DNA of 64,000 nucleotides. Origin: Salinisphaera shabanensis E1L3A. Lineage in GTDB: Bacteria > Pseudomonadota > Gammaproteobacteria > Nevskiales > Salinisphaeraceae. The translations under genes and the position numbers were made by a program. The stretch lies in contig NZ_AFNV02000005.1 in assembly GCF_000215955.2 (NCBI RefSeq), positions 93,203 to 157,202 on the forward strand, written 5' to 3'. Positions 52,099-60,338 of this stretch are shown piece by piece; the first letter of the stretch is position 1; every line of letters starts with the position of its first letter. The notes under the pieces were generated by a model. It saw only the letters and a list, made by a program, of their open reading frames with translations. It made no database searches and had not been told where the DNA came from.

Positions 52099-54442
52099 GC
52101 GCCGCCTCCAATGCCGCGATCACCCGTTCGGGGCTGATCGGCACGCTATGAATCTCGGCGCCCAGGCCGCCCAGCGCATCGTTGACCGCATTGGTGATCG
52201 CCGCGGGCGGCGCAATCGCCCCGCCTTCGCCGATACCTTTCTGGCCGAACGTGCTGAACGGACTCGGCGTTTCCATATGCTCGATAGTGAGATGCGGCAT
52301 TTCGGCCGCGCCCGGCACCATGTAGTCGGCCAGCGTCGAGGCCAATGGTTGGGCTTCGTCGTCGAAGGGTATTTCCTCGTAGAGCGCAGTACCGATGCCC
52401 TGGGCCAGGCCGCCGAGCAGCTGGCCTTCGACCACCATCGGGTTGAGCAGCACGCCGCCGTCTTCGCAGATGGCGTAGTCGAGCAGCTTGACCGCGCCGG
52501 TGACGGTATCCACCTCGACCGCGCACGCATGGGTGGCATAGCTGAATGTGCCCATATCCGGGCGCATCTTGTAGCCGGCAACGAGGCCGAGCCCGGCCGG
52601 GTCGACGTCGTCCGGCAACAGCTGCGGCGCGCGATACCAGGTATGCGCGATGTCGGCAAGCGTCATCGAACGGCTGCGATCGCCGCTGACCACACCGCCA
52701 TTTTCGAAGATCAGATCGTCCGCTGCGACGTCCATCAAGTGGCTGGCCAGACGACGCACGCGATCGGCGAGTTTTTCACAGGCGGCAGCGACCGCGCCGC
52801 CTGACATCACGGCATTGCGCGAGCCCCAGGTCCCGGTGGAATACGGCGAACCGCCGGTATCGCCGTGCATGATGCGCACCTGTTCCGGGTCGATACCCAG
52901 CACGGTGTTCGCGACCTGGGCCATGGTTGTTTCCATGCTCTGGCCATGCGAATGCGCGCCGATCTGAAGTTCGAGAATGCCGTCGGTGGTCACGCGCGCA
53001 TTGCACTGCTCGTAGCCGGGCACCATCGGAATGCCCCAGCCGTGGTAGACCGACGTGCCGTGGGCGCCCTGTTCACAGAACGTGGCCAGGCCCAGGCCGA
53101 TCCGCTTGCGGCCATTGGTTTCGGCCTGGCGCGCGCGCCAGCCGGACCAGTCGAGCGCTTCGACCGCGCGATGCATGCAGGCGATATAGTCGCCGGAGTC
53201 GAACAGCTTGTTCGTGATGTTCGTATAGGGCATGTCGTCGGGGCCGACGAGACTGCGCTCGCGCAGCTCGAACGGCTCGATGCCCAGCTCGCGGGCGGCG
53301 ATATCCAGCATCACCTCCAGCGCGAAACACACGCCGGTGCGGGCCACGCCGCGATACGGCAGGATCGGCGGCTTGTTGGTCGCCGCCGAGCGCGTATGAC
53401 AGCTGTAGCTGTCCATCTTGTACGGCCCGGGGAGAATCGAGCCGATCTGGGCCGCTTCCAGACAGGCCGAAAACGGATATGACGAATAGGCGCCCGAATC
53501 CACGATAGCATCGCAGTCGATGCCGGCCAGCCGGCCGCTACGCTCGACGTGCACGCTGATGTCGTAGGCGTGTTCGCGACAGTTGGCATTGGCCGACAGA
53601 TGCTCGTTTCGATCCTCGATCCACCGGATCGGGCGATCGAGCTTCATCGCCAGCCACGCACAACAGATTTCTTCGGGCAGCAGAATGCCCTTGTAGCCGA
53701 ACCCGCCGCCCACGTCGGGCGAGACGACGCGTACCTGGCCTTCATCCAGGCCCAGGCATTCGGCCAGGCCGGTTCGGTTGATATGCGGCATCTGTGCCGC
53801 GCTGGTCATTTCCAGGCGATTGAGCCGATGGTCCCACCAACAGACGACGCCGCGGCCTTCCAGCGGCACCTGACACTGTCGCGAAGTGGACAATTGCCGG
53901 CGCACGCTCACGACGTCGTCAGCTATGCCCGCCTTATTGTCGACTTGGGTTTCCAGGAAAACGTTGGAATCCCAGTGCTCGTGCAGCTTGCCTTCGGCCG
54001 TCCCGTTGGCCGCGGCATGCATATCCGAAACGACCGGCAGGTCTTCGTAATCGACGAACACCTGCTCGGCCAGATCCTCGGCACGGGCGCGACTGGGTGC
54101 CACACACATGGCCACCATTTCGCCGACGAAACGGACCTTGTCCTTTGCCAGCGGATACTGCTCGGATTTCTGAAAGCCGGGCAGCTTGGAGGCGGCAACA
54201 ATCGGCTTCACCTCGGCCATATCGGCCATGGTGTAGACCAGCGATTCCCAGCCTTCCGGTTTTTCGATGTCCACGATGCGGGCATGGGCCACCGGCGCAC
54301 GTACGAACGCCACGTCCAACATGCCGGGGCGCCGGATATCGGCCACGAACTCGCCCCGGCCACTCAGAAAACGCGCATCTTCCTTGCGCGCGAGCCGGGC
54401 GCCGATGCCCTTGGCCTGGGTGTCGGGCGGGGCGCCGGTCAT
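52085..54442 (-). CDS. Molybdenum hydroxylase large subunit (molybdopterin, CoxL/XDH type)
   Basis: The 785-residue catalytic subunit has the aldehyde oxidase/xanthine dehydrogenase fold: an a/b hammerhead start (GARLARKEDARFLSGRGEF), then DVGGGFGYKG, the active-site loop PYRGVARTG, and the C-terminal catalytic Glu in KGIGEGGAIAPPAA. The form I carbon monoxide dehydrogenase loop with its cysteine is absent, so CO oxidation is unlikely. Hydroxylation of a carbon next to nitrogen in a heterocycle or an aldehyde is more probable. ATG 54442 overlaps the amidohydrolase stop (ATGA). Confidence 0.93.
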   Translation of the reverse strand: MTGAPPDTQAKGIGARLARKEDARFLSGRGEFVADIRRPGMLDVAFVRAPVAHARIVDIEKPEGWESLVYTMADMAEVKPIVAASKLPGFQKSEQYPLAKDKVRFVGEMVAMCVAPSRARAEDLAEQVFVDYEDLPVVSDMHAAANGTAEGKLHEHWDSNVFLETQVDNKAGIADDVVSVRRQLSTSRQCQVPLEGRGVVCWWDHRLNRLEMTSAAQMPHINRTGLAECLGLDEGQVRVVSPDVGGGFGYKGILLPEEICCAWLAMKLDRPIRWIEDRNEHLSANANCREHAYDISVHVERSGRLAGIDCDAIVDSGAYSSYPFSACLEAAQIGSILPGPYKMDSYSCHTRSAATNKPPILPYRGVARTGVCFALEVMLDIAARELGIEPFELRERSLVGPDDMPYTNITNKLFDSGDYIACMHRAVEALDWSGWRARQAETNGRKRIGLGLATFCEQGAHGTSVYHGWGIPMVPGYEQCNARVTTDGILELQIGAHSHGQSMETTMAQVANTVLGIDPEQVRIMHGDTGGSPYSTGTWGSRNAVMSGGAVAAACEKLADRVRRLASHLMDVAADDLIFENGGVVSGDRSRSMTLADIAHTWYRAPQLLPDDVDPAGLGLVAGYKMRPDMGTFSYATHACAVEVDTVTGAVKLLDYAICEDGGVLLNPMVVEGQLLGGLAQGIGTALYEEIPFDDEAQPLASTLADYMVPGAAEMPHLTIEHMETPSPFSTFGQKGIGEGGAIAPPAAITNAVNDALGGLGAEIHSVPISPERVIAALEAAHESD

Positions 54443-55710
54443 GCCGAGGCTTGGGCCGGCGTGAACTGGGGCAGCGTGGGCGCGTCGGCATCGAAACGCT
54501 CGCCCGCGCGCAGACAAAAGCGCGGCGTGAGCATGCGCTCGGCGCTCACGCGATGGCCTTCGTTATCGCGCAGCGTCCATTGGCCGCGCTCGTCGTTGAG
54601 TACCGACACGTCCGCGACCGCGCCCGGCTTGAGATGGCCGATCTCGTCGGCCATGCCGAGCAGGGCCGCCGCATTGGAGGTCACCATCGGCACGACCTGA
54701 TCGAGCGTGAGCCCCAGCGCGAGCATGCTGGTCATCGCCGAGGTCAGCGAAAACCGTACCGCGCCCGCGAACATGTGATCGCCTTCTTCGGGGTCGGAAT
54801 GGATATCCGGCGTGCCCGGCGGCGGCGCGATACGCGTGTTGTAGCCGTGCATGTCGGCGCCGAGGGTGTTGGGCACGATGCCGGCATCGAGCACCTTGCG
54901 AGCGACATCAAAGCTGAAGTGCGAGCCGTGGCCCACATCGATCTTCACGCCCTTTTCGATCACGTCGCGAATGAGCTCATGGACCTTGCCGTGCTTGTCC
55001 ACAAAACCACCGGGATGACGGGTGAACGGATGCGCGAGCACGTCGCCCGGCTTCACCAGTTCGAGCACGCTCGGAAAGATGGTGTCCGGATCGATATCCA
55101 TCGGATCTTCCGGCGACGGCCAGAGCTGGCCGAAGTGCAGATAGACCGGCATGCGCGACTGCCGCCCGATCTGGGCCGCGAGCTTGATCACATCCATGCC
55201 CCAGCGCTGGAAACCGCCCAACTCGGCGTGCGCCTTGATCCCCTTCACCAAATCAGGATTCGCGTCGACCGCCTTGGCGGTGGCATCGATATCCAGACAC
55301 TCCGGCTGATAGAGCTGCGGGTAGTAGTGCCCTTCCAGCCCGCCAACGAGATAGGCCGAGATGAAGGCGAGCACACGCGTTTTCGCCGGCTCGGCGATGA
55401 AATGGCGAAAGCCCGGCAGCGTCATACAGCTCGGCCCGCCTTGGTCGACCAGCGTGGTCACGCCCGAGCGCACGCCAACCATATCCGGATCGAGACCGAA
55501 GCGGCCGGTCACATAGCGATAGATATGGGCATGCGTATCGATCATGCCCGGCAAAACGAGATTGCCCGTACAGTCGATAACCTCGGCGTCCGAAGCATAG
55601 GGTGCGTTCAGACCGGTAACAATACCGTTCTGTATGACCAGGTCGGCCTGTTCATCCGTACCCGTCACCGGGTCCACGACCCGACCGCCTTTCAACACCG
55701 TTGTCGACAT
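54439..55710 (-). CDS. Amidohydrolase, deacetylase/cyclic-amidohydrolase type
   Basis: Metal-dependent amidohydrolase (TIM barrel) of 423 residues. An N-terminal HxH pair (GMIDTHAHIYRYV, H60 and H62), then GIKAHAELGG with a possible bridging Lys, YLHFG, VLAHPFTRHPGG and NTLGADMHG follow; these supply the expected metal ligands. Related enzymes open cyclic amides or remove acyl groups. ATG 55710 has CAGGAG upstream. It is the first gene of an operon with the molybdenum hydroxylase, which suggests it acts on the hydroxylated ring product. The substrate is unknown. Confidence 0.85.
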   Translation of the reverse strand: MSTTVLKGGRVVDPVTGTDEQADLVIQNGIVTGLNAPYASDAEVIDCTGNLVLPGMIDTHAHIYRYVTGRFGLDPDMVGVRSGVTTLVDQGGPSCMTLPGFRHFIAEPAKTRVLAFISAYLVGGLEGHYYPQLYQPECLDIDATAKAVDANPDLVKGIKAHAELGGFQRWGMDVIKLAAQIGRQSRMPVYLHFGQLWPSPEDPMDIDPDTIFPSVLELVKPGDVLAHPFTRHPGGFVDKHGKVHELIRDVIEKGVKIDVGHGSHFSFDVARKVLDAGIVPNTLGADMHGYNTRIAPPPGTPDIHSDPEEGDHMFAGAVRFSLTSAMTSMLALGLTLDQVVPMVTSNAAALLGMADEIGHLKPGAVADVSVLNDERGQWTLRDNEGHRVSAERMLTPRFCLRAGERFDADAPTLPQFTPAQASA

Positions 55711-55774
55711 TCTGGCTCCTGCATCTTGCGATCTGCGATACCCAGAGAGCGCAAGGCCTATGCCAATACACGAC

Positions 55775-55786
55775 GTTGCATACAAC
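55775..55786. promoter_or_regulatory. Palindromic operator candidate GTTGCATACAAC
   Basis: A 12-bp near-palindrome (arms GTTG/CAAC) between the AT-rich promoter area and the start of the amidohydrolase gene. The same sequence, reverse-complemented, occurs at 58480-58491 upstream of the amidase operon and hpxW-like gene. Size and symmetry suit a MarR dimer, and a marR gene lies in between. Confidence 0.6.
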
Positions 55787-55895
55787 ATATGACACGTAAG
55801 TAACTAATATATATTGTTTTAAATATTTATAAATTAAGTGGCACACCCCTCACTAGGCGATGACTGGGCGCCGAACGCCAACTGCCTCGTGCTCT

Positions 55896-55920
55896 AAAAA
55901 AAAACGCTGCTGCACCAGCA
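55896..55920 (-). terminator. Intrinsic terminator of the amidase-hpxZ-marR operon
   Basis: A 5-bp stem TGCTG/CAGCA with a 3-nt loop is followed on the minus strand by GCG and nine T, about 150 bp after the marR stop. The long U-run makes termination likely despite the short stem. Confidence 0.65.
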
Positions 55921-56069
55921 TGGGGAATTTATGTGGCGCACCTCACATATCGATGCGGCACGACCCGGGTCGCCGTACGCTCAGTGCATCGCCGGCAAAC
56001 GATCGGGGGATTCGATGCCCGGCCCCGCCCCAACCACTGGTTGCGAGACGACGCGGCAGAACAGGCGTG

Positions 56070-56570
56070 CTAACGCAGCCGAAACGGGACGGTGCCCATC
56101 TCGTTGTTCGCCTCCACCAGGCGCGCCAGATACAGGACCAGCAGGTCGCGATCCGGCCCGGCGAGGGCTTCGACCGTGCGCTCGTGGGCGCGCTGTACCG
56201 CAGCGGTCATCTGCTGCACGTGCTGGCGCCCTTTATGGGTGGCGCGGGTCAGGCGTACGCGCCCGTCTTCAGTACTCTGCCGGCGTTCGACCAGTTCGCG
56301 CTGCTCAAGCCGACGCAGCACCTCGCCTACGCTCGTGCGTTCCAACCCGATCTCGTGGGCCAGCGTCATCTGATCCAACTCGCCGTGTTCGGCCAGCGCG
56401 GTGAGCACGCTGTATTGCACCGGGGTGATATTGAATCCCTCGGTTTCCTTGGTGAACAGCGCGCTATGAATCTGGTGCAGCCGACGAATCAGAAACCCGG
56501 GGCGAACCAGCAGCGGCGACCGCTCTTCGATAGCAGCCAGTTCTTCGGAAACATCGACAGGATCGGGCAT
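56070..56570 (-). CDS. MarR-family transcriptional regulator
   Basis: The 166-residue regulator has the MarR winged helix: ITPVQYSVLTALAEHGELDQ, then LAHEIGLERTSVGEVLRRLEQ and the wing VERRQSTEDGRVRLTRATHKG. It lies in the same orientation after the amidase and HpxZ-like genes, with a 140-bp gap to the latter. It is the best candidate for controlling the catabolic island through the repeated GTTGTATGCAAC element, probably relieved by a pathway intermediate; that is inference from position. Confidence 0.92.
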   Translation of the reverse strand: MPDPVDVSEELAAIEERSPLLVRPGFLIRRLHQIHSALFTKETEGFNITPVQYSVLTALAEHGELDQMTLAHEIGLERTSVGEVLRRLEQRELVERRQSTEDGRVRLTRATHKGRQHVQQMTAAVQRAHERTVEALAGPDRDLLVLYLARLVEANNEMGTVPFRLR

Positions 56571-56710
56571 GGCAATGGAACACGCGTGGGAAGGGGGCCG
56601 GCGATGCCGCGACAGTCCAAAAGCCCGAACCGGGGCCGGTGATCGCGAATCGACGGGCGGTCGGTCGGCGCTGCATCGGCGACCGACTCACCCGGCGTTT
56701 TACACACCCA

Positions 56711-57112
56711 TCAATTCTTTGGCAACGCAGACACGTGCGCCGAGACCACTCGCCAGCCCGCCTCGAAGCGCACCCAGCACTGGCTTTGCCGGCCGATCGA
56801 GACGCCGTCCGCACCGTCGCGCTCGAATTCGACACTGGCGGTGGCGAAATCCTCGCCGAACGTCGTAATTGCGATATGCCGTATCCGGCGATCGAGATTC
56901 GCAGGACTGCGTGACTTGCGAAACGCCTGGATCTCGTCGTAACCATAGAGCATTTCGGTCGCCCCGAAGCGCACCGTGTGCTCGCTGGTCCAGAACAGTT
57001 CGTCGAGCGTATCGATATCGTTACCGGTGAGCGCGGCTTCATAGCGCATGAGCGCATCCGTGACTTCGGCGACCACATCGCGCCGGTTGACCTGTTCGAG
57101 CGACTGACTCAT
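56711..57112 (-). CDS. hpxZ: HpxZ/AtzH-like DUF3225 protein
   Basis: The 133-residue protein has a SnoaL-like cone fold (DUF3225): EVTDALMRYEAALTGNDID, then LDELFWTSEHTVRFGATE, YGYDEIQAFRKSRS and FERDGADGVSIGRQSQCWVR. AtzH/HpxZ proteins are encoded with amidases of oxalurate, cyanuric acid or biuret breakdown and assist them, possibly as a subunit. ATG 57112 overlaps the amidase stop (ATGA), which fits a functional pairing. HpxZ is the name used for oxalurate catabolism; the true pathway here is not proved. Confidence 0.85.
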   Translation of the reverse strand: MSQSLEQVNRRDVVAEVTDALMRYEAALTGNDIDTLDELFWTSEHTVRFGATEMLYGYDEIQAFRKSRSPANLDRRIRHIAITTFGEDFATASVEFERDGADGVSIGRQSQCWVRFEAGWRVVSAHVSALPKN

Positions 57113-58323
57113 GCCGGCACCGCCTTGGGCGGCACCGGGGCCTGCGGACACACACGACGGGCCAGTTCAATCAGGCGCATATCGCCGTTTCGACGCGTCA
57201 TGATCGATAGCCCCAACGGCAGACCGTCCTTCATCGCCAACGGCAGGTTCATCTGCGGCAAGCCGGCCAGCCCGGCGCTGCACAGCAACGACATCGCTTG
57301 GTAGCGATAGGTGGTTTCCAGTGCCTCATCCGTAGCGCCGCGCGGCGGCGCGGGACGCGGTGTCGTGGGCAGGACCACGACATCGTCTTCGCCGATCAGC
57401 GCGTCGAGCCGCTTAACAATCTCGGCGCGATGGGCCTGGGCTTCGCGCAGCTGCGCGGCGTTGATCTGCCCGGCCTGTTCGATACGCTCGCGCACACCGG
57501 GGCCAAGCGTGGGACGAGTTTGTGCGACCCAATCACCCAGCGCGTCCCAGACATCGGCGGCCTGGATGATACGAAAGGTCTCGAACCATTCGGCCAGGCC
57601 GTCTTCGGCCAGCTGTATTTCCTGCATTCGATCGGCCTGCGCACCGAGCGTTTCCAGCGCCGGCAAGAAGGCGGCCGCGATTTCCGTATCCACCGCTTCG
57701 AAGGCGTCGGTGGCAATCAATACACGCTTGAAAGCGCCCTGCTCCCGGGCATCCGGCAAGAGCACGCGCCCGACCCGTTCGAAGATATGGGCATCGCGGG
57801 CGAACCAGCCGATGCAATCGAACTGGCTGGCAAAGCGCAGCAAACCGCGCGTGGCGACCCGGCCATGGGTCGTGCGCAGGCCGAGCAGGCCGCAATAACT
57901 CGACGGCACCCGCACCGAACCACCGCAATCCGTACCCAGCGCGAAATCCACCAGCCCGGCACATACCGCCGCCGCCGAGCCACTGGAGGAGCCGCCGGCC
58001 AGGCGGCCGAGGCCCCAGCTGTTCGCCGGGGCACCGTAATGGATATTGTCACCCGTCAACGAGTAGCACAGCTCATCGGAAATCGTACGACCGACCAGTT
58101 CCCCGCCAGCCGCCAACAGGCGATCGATGCAATCGGCATTGGTATCCGCCGGCGGGTGCGAAGCCAGCCACTGCGGCTGGCCGAACCCGGTCCGCGTACC
58201 GGCAATATCGAATACATCCTTGACCGCAAAAAGCAGCCCACTGAGCACGCCCTCGCCCGTCGGTGCCAGGGCCGCCGGATTGTCGCGACAAAAGGCACCG
58301 ACCGTATGGAGCGTAGTGCTCAT
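57109..58323 (-). CDS. Amidase-signature hydrolase (AtzF/HpxY-like)
   Basis: Amidase of 404 residues with a Ser-Ser-Lys triad: K35 (FAVKDVFDIAG), cis-Ser112 in GGSSSGSAAAV, and nucleophile Ser136 in TDCGGSVRVPSSYCG. The short length and the AtzF-like N-terminus place it near allophanate and oxalurate hydrolases. With hpxZ downstream and an HpxW-like gene divergent, oxalurate hydrolysis to oxamate is plausible. ATG 58323 overlaps the stop of a small upstream frame. An in-frame open extension of 113 codons upstream is not included, because it looks non-coding and contains the operator. Confidence 0.88.
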   Translation of the reverse strand: MSTTLHTVGAFCRDNPAALAPTGEGVLSGLLFAVKDVFDIAGTRTGFGQPQWLASHPPADTNADCIDRLLAAGGELVGRTISDELCYSLTGDNIHYGAPANSWGLGRLAGGSSSGSAAAVCAGLVDFALGTDCGGSVRVPSSYCGLLGLRTTHGRVATRGLLRFASQFDCIGWFARDAHIFERVGRVLLPDAREQGAFKRVLIATDAFEAVDTEIAAAFLPALETLGAQADRMQEIQLAEDGLAEWFETFRIIQAADVWDALGDWVAQTRPTLGPGVRERIEQAGQINAAQLREAQAHRAEIVKRLDALIGEDDVVVLPTTPRPAPPRGATDEALETTYRYQAMSLLCSAGLAGLPQMNLPLAMKDGLPLGLSIMTRRNGDMRLIELARRVCPQAPVPPKAVPA

Positions 58324-58436
58324 CGCTGGCCTGCCCACGGCCGGCCGCAATAATCCGGCGCAGCGGCCACGATATTCGCGCCGTACGCGCGCTTCACCGT
58401 CGAAGTGGACCGTCTTCGCAAGCAGGTCGATGCCAC
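58320..58436 (-). CDS. Possible 38-codon coupled leader peptide before the amidase gene
   Basis: GTG 58436 lies six bases after the strong ribosome site AAAGGAG (58442-58448). The frame runs 38 codons (opening VASTCLRRRSTSTVKRAYGA) and its TGA overlaps the amidase ATG as ATGA. The product is basic and matches no family I know; the small AtzG/HpxX-type protein expected next to such amidases is different in composition. It could be a leader that couples translation, or chance. Confidence 0.3.
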   Translation of the reverse strand: MASTCLRRRSTSTVKRAYGANIVAAAPDYCGRPWAGQR

Positions 58437-58689
58437 AACACTCTCCTTTCGCCGTCACAAGCGAGCAGTTGAACGCGTCGTTGTATGCAACGCCTATGCC
58501 ATGTAATGATCTGCGACCGAACGATGTCTCGACGCATTGCCTGGTGGTGCGGACAGGTGTCTGCAGGTCGAAAGCCACCAACTGAGGCCAGCATGCGCGC
58601 GTCGCATCCGTCATCATTTCGCGGCGACGCACTATCAACTCGGGCGTGAGCCGGTATGGCAACGCCGCTAGTCATTGAGGACGTTATCT
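58324..58689. promoter_or_regulatory. Divergent control region between amidase operon and hpxW-like gene
   Basis: The 366-bp gap holds the operator GTTGTATGCAAC (58480-58491) and, on the minus strand, the ribosome site AAAGGAG (58442-58448). On the minus strand TTACAT and TACAAC near the operator could form a weak promoter, so a bound repressor would block it. On the plus strand TTGAGG (58675-58680) acts as the hpxW-like ribosome site. Confidence 0.5.
58480..58491. promoter_or_regulatory. Palindromic operator candidate GTTGTATGCAAC
   Basis: Exact reverse complement of the element at 55775-55786. Each copy also has the 10-mer GCCTATGCCA close by (58492-58501 and 55756-55765). It lies about 30 bp upstream of the ribosome site of the amidase leader and 199 bp before the hpxW-like start, so it can serve both directions. 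Confidence 0.6.
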
Positions 58690-60273
58690 ATGCTGCAAAG
58701 CGCGAAAGGCCGTTACGGCTGTGTCACCGCCCCTCATCTATCCGCCGCGCTCGCCGGGCGCGACGTGCTCGCTGCTGGCGGCAATGCCATTGAAGCCATG
58801 GTGGCCAGCGCGGCAACTATCGCCGTGGTCTATCCGCATATGAATTCGATCGGCGGCGACGGCTTCTGGCTGATCAAGAAACCCGGTCAGGCGACGATCG
58901 GCATTTCCGCTTGCGGTCGGGCTGCGGCGCTGGCTACGCCGGACTGGTATGCCGAGCACGGTCATCGCGACCAGATCCCGGCGCGCGGCGCGCAGGCCGC
59001 GCTGACCGTACCGGCGACGATCGCCGGATGGCAGGCTGCGCTGAACCAGCTCGAACGCGAGCCGATGGCGCTGGAGACCCTGCTCGCGCCGGCGATCGCG
59101 CATGCCCGCGAGGGCTTTGTGACCACCGGCAATCAAGCTGCCTGCACCGCCGCCAAGGCGAACGAGCTGCGCGATGTGCCCGGTTTTGCGGGTATTTTTC
59201 TGCCCAACGGCCACGTCCCGCGCGAGGGCGACATCTTCGTTCAGAACGCGCTTGCCAATACGCTCGAGACGCTGGCGCGCGAAGGGCTCGACAGCTATTA
59301 CACCGGTTCGCTGGCGGCAACGCATGGCGCCTATCTGGAGGCCATGGGGTCGCCGCTGCGTACATCCGACCTCGCACAATGCGCGGCCGAACTCGTCGCC
59401 CCGCTGTCGACGGAACTGTCGGTGGGCACGATCTACAATATGCCGCCGCCCACCCAGGGCGTGTCGTCGTTGATGATTCTGGCCCTGTTCGACCGTTTGA
59501 AGGTGGCCGAAGCCGAGGGCTTCGATCATCTGCACGGGCTGATCGAGGCGACCAAGCAGGCTTTCCTGATCCGCAACGCGGAACTGGGCGACCCCGACCA
59601 TATGACGCGCCCGGCCGAATCGTGGCTGGAGGCCGCGTATCTCGATGAACTGCATGCCGCGATCGACCCGCGCAAGGCCCTGGACTGGCCCTACGAAGCC
59701 AAACGCGGCGATACCATCTGGATGGGTGCGACCGACCGCGACGGCACCATGGTGAGCTTCATTCAGAGCGTGTTCTGGGAGTTCGGCTCGGGGCTGACCT
59801 GTCCCGACACTGGCGTGGCGTTCCAGAATCGCGGTGCCGGTTTCTCCCTGGCCCCGGGCGCCAACCAGCTCGCGCCCGGCAAGCGCCCGTTCCATACCCT
59901 CAACCCCGCCATGGCCGAACTTAATGACGGGCGCGTGATGGCTTACGGCACCATGGGCGGCGAAGGTCAGCCGCAGACGCAGGCCGCAGTCTTCTCGCGC
60001 TATGCGATGTACGGTCAGGGCCTGCAACGCGCGGTGACCGCACCACGCTGGCTGCTCGGCAAGACCTGGGGCGATGCCACCACCAGCCTCAAGCTGGAGA
60101 ATCGTTTCGATCCGGCGCTGGTGGAAGAACTCATCGCCACCGGCCATCAGGTCGAGATGATCGATGCGTTCTCCGATCTGGCTGGCCACGCGGGCGCGGT
60201 GGTGCGTCACCCCGAGGGCTATTGCGAAGGTGCGAGCGATCCGCGTGCCGATGGCGGCGCGGTCACGCTCTAG
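58690..60273 (+). CDS. Gamma-glutamyltransferase-fold hydrolase, HpxW (oxamate amidohydrolase)-like
   Basis: Ntn-hydrolase of 527 residues that cleaves itself to create an N-terminal Thr. The predicted nucleophile is T342 in KRGDTIWMGATDRDG, where true gamma-glutamyltransferases carry a TTH-type motif. The Gly-rich NSIGGDGFWLI and the TMGGEGQPQTQAAVF region match the family. The GDT-IWMG form resembles HpxW, the oxamate amidohydrolase of Klebsiella purine breakdown. No signal peptide is visible, in contrast with periplasmic Ggt. ATG 58690 has TTGAGGA ten bases upstream; TTG 58675 also opens the frame. The HpxY- and HpxZ-like genes are divergent. Confidence 0.85.
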   Translation: MLQSAKGRYGCVTAPHLSAALAGRDVLAAGGNAIEAMVASAATIAVVYPHMNSIGGDGFWLIKKPGQATIGISACGRAAALATPDWYAEHGHRDQIPARGAQAALTVPATIAGWQAALNQLEREPMALETLLAPAIAHAREGFVTTGNQAACTAAKANELRDVPGFAGIFLPNGHVPREGDIFVQNALANTLETLAREGLDSYYTGSLAATHGAYLEAMGSPLRTSDLAQCAAELVAPLSTELSVGTIYNMPPPTQGVSSLMILALFDRLKVAEAEGFDHLHGLIEATKQAFLIRNAELGDPDHMTRPAESWLEAAYLDELHAAIDPRKALDWPYEAKRGDTIWMGATDRDGTMVSFIQSVFWEFGSGLTCPDTGVAFQNRGAGFSLAPGANQLAPGKRPFHTLNPAMAELNDGRVMAYGTMGGEGQPQTQAAVFSRYAMYGQGLQRAVTAPRWLLGKTWGDATTSLKLENRFDPALVEELIATGHQVEMIDAFSDLAGHAGAVVRHPEGYCEGASDPRADGGAVTL

Positions 60274-60338
60274 CCGCCAAACGACGATCGGCGCCGCCAT
60301 GCCAGAATAGCGGGCTAGCTCAGGCAGCCCTACGACGC

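Larger units (their letters stand above)
55711..56069. promoter_or_regulatory. Control region of the amidohydrolase-hydroxylase operon and end of marR
   Basis: A 359-bp gap with three elements. The palindrome GTTGCATACAAC (55775-55786) lies 65 bp before the amidohydrolase start. An AT-rich stretch at about 55797-55845, standing out in a GC-rich region, probably carries the promoter for the leftward operon. The marR terminator is at 55896-55920. The remainder shows no coding-like frame. Confidence 0.6.

Noticed and set aside
50134..54442. Annotation of the molybdenum enzyme as aerobic carbon monoxide dehydrogenase
   Set aside because: The form I active-site loop with its cysteine is missing and the context is catabolic amide chemistry.
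57109..58662. Longer amidase with a 113-codon N-terminal extension
   Set aside because: The extension lacks amidase features, contains the operator and its start is a TTG without a clear ribosome site; ATG 58323 gives a normal amidase start.
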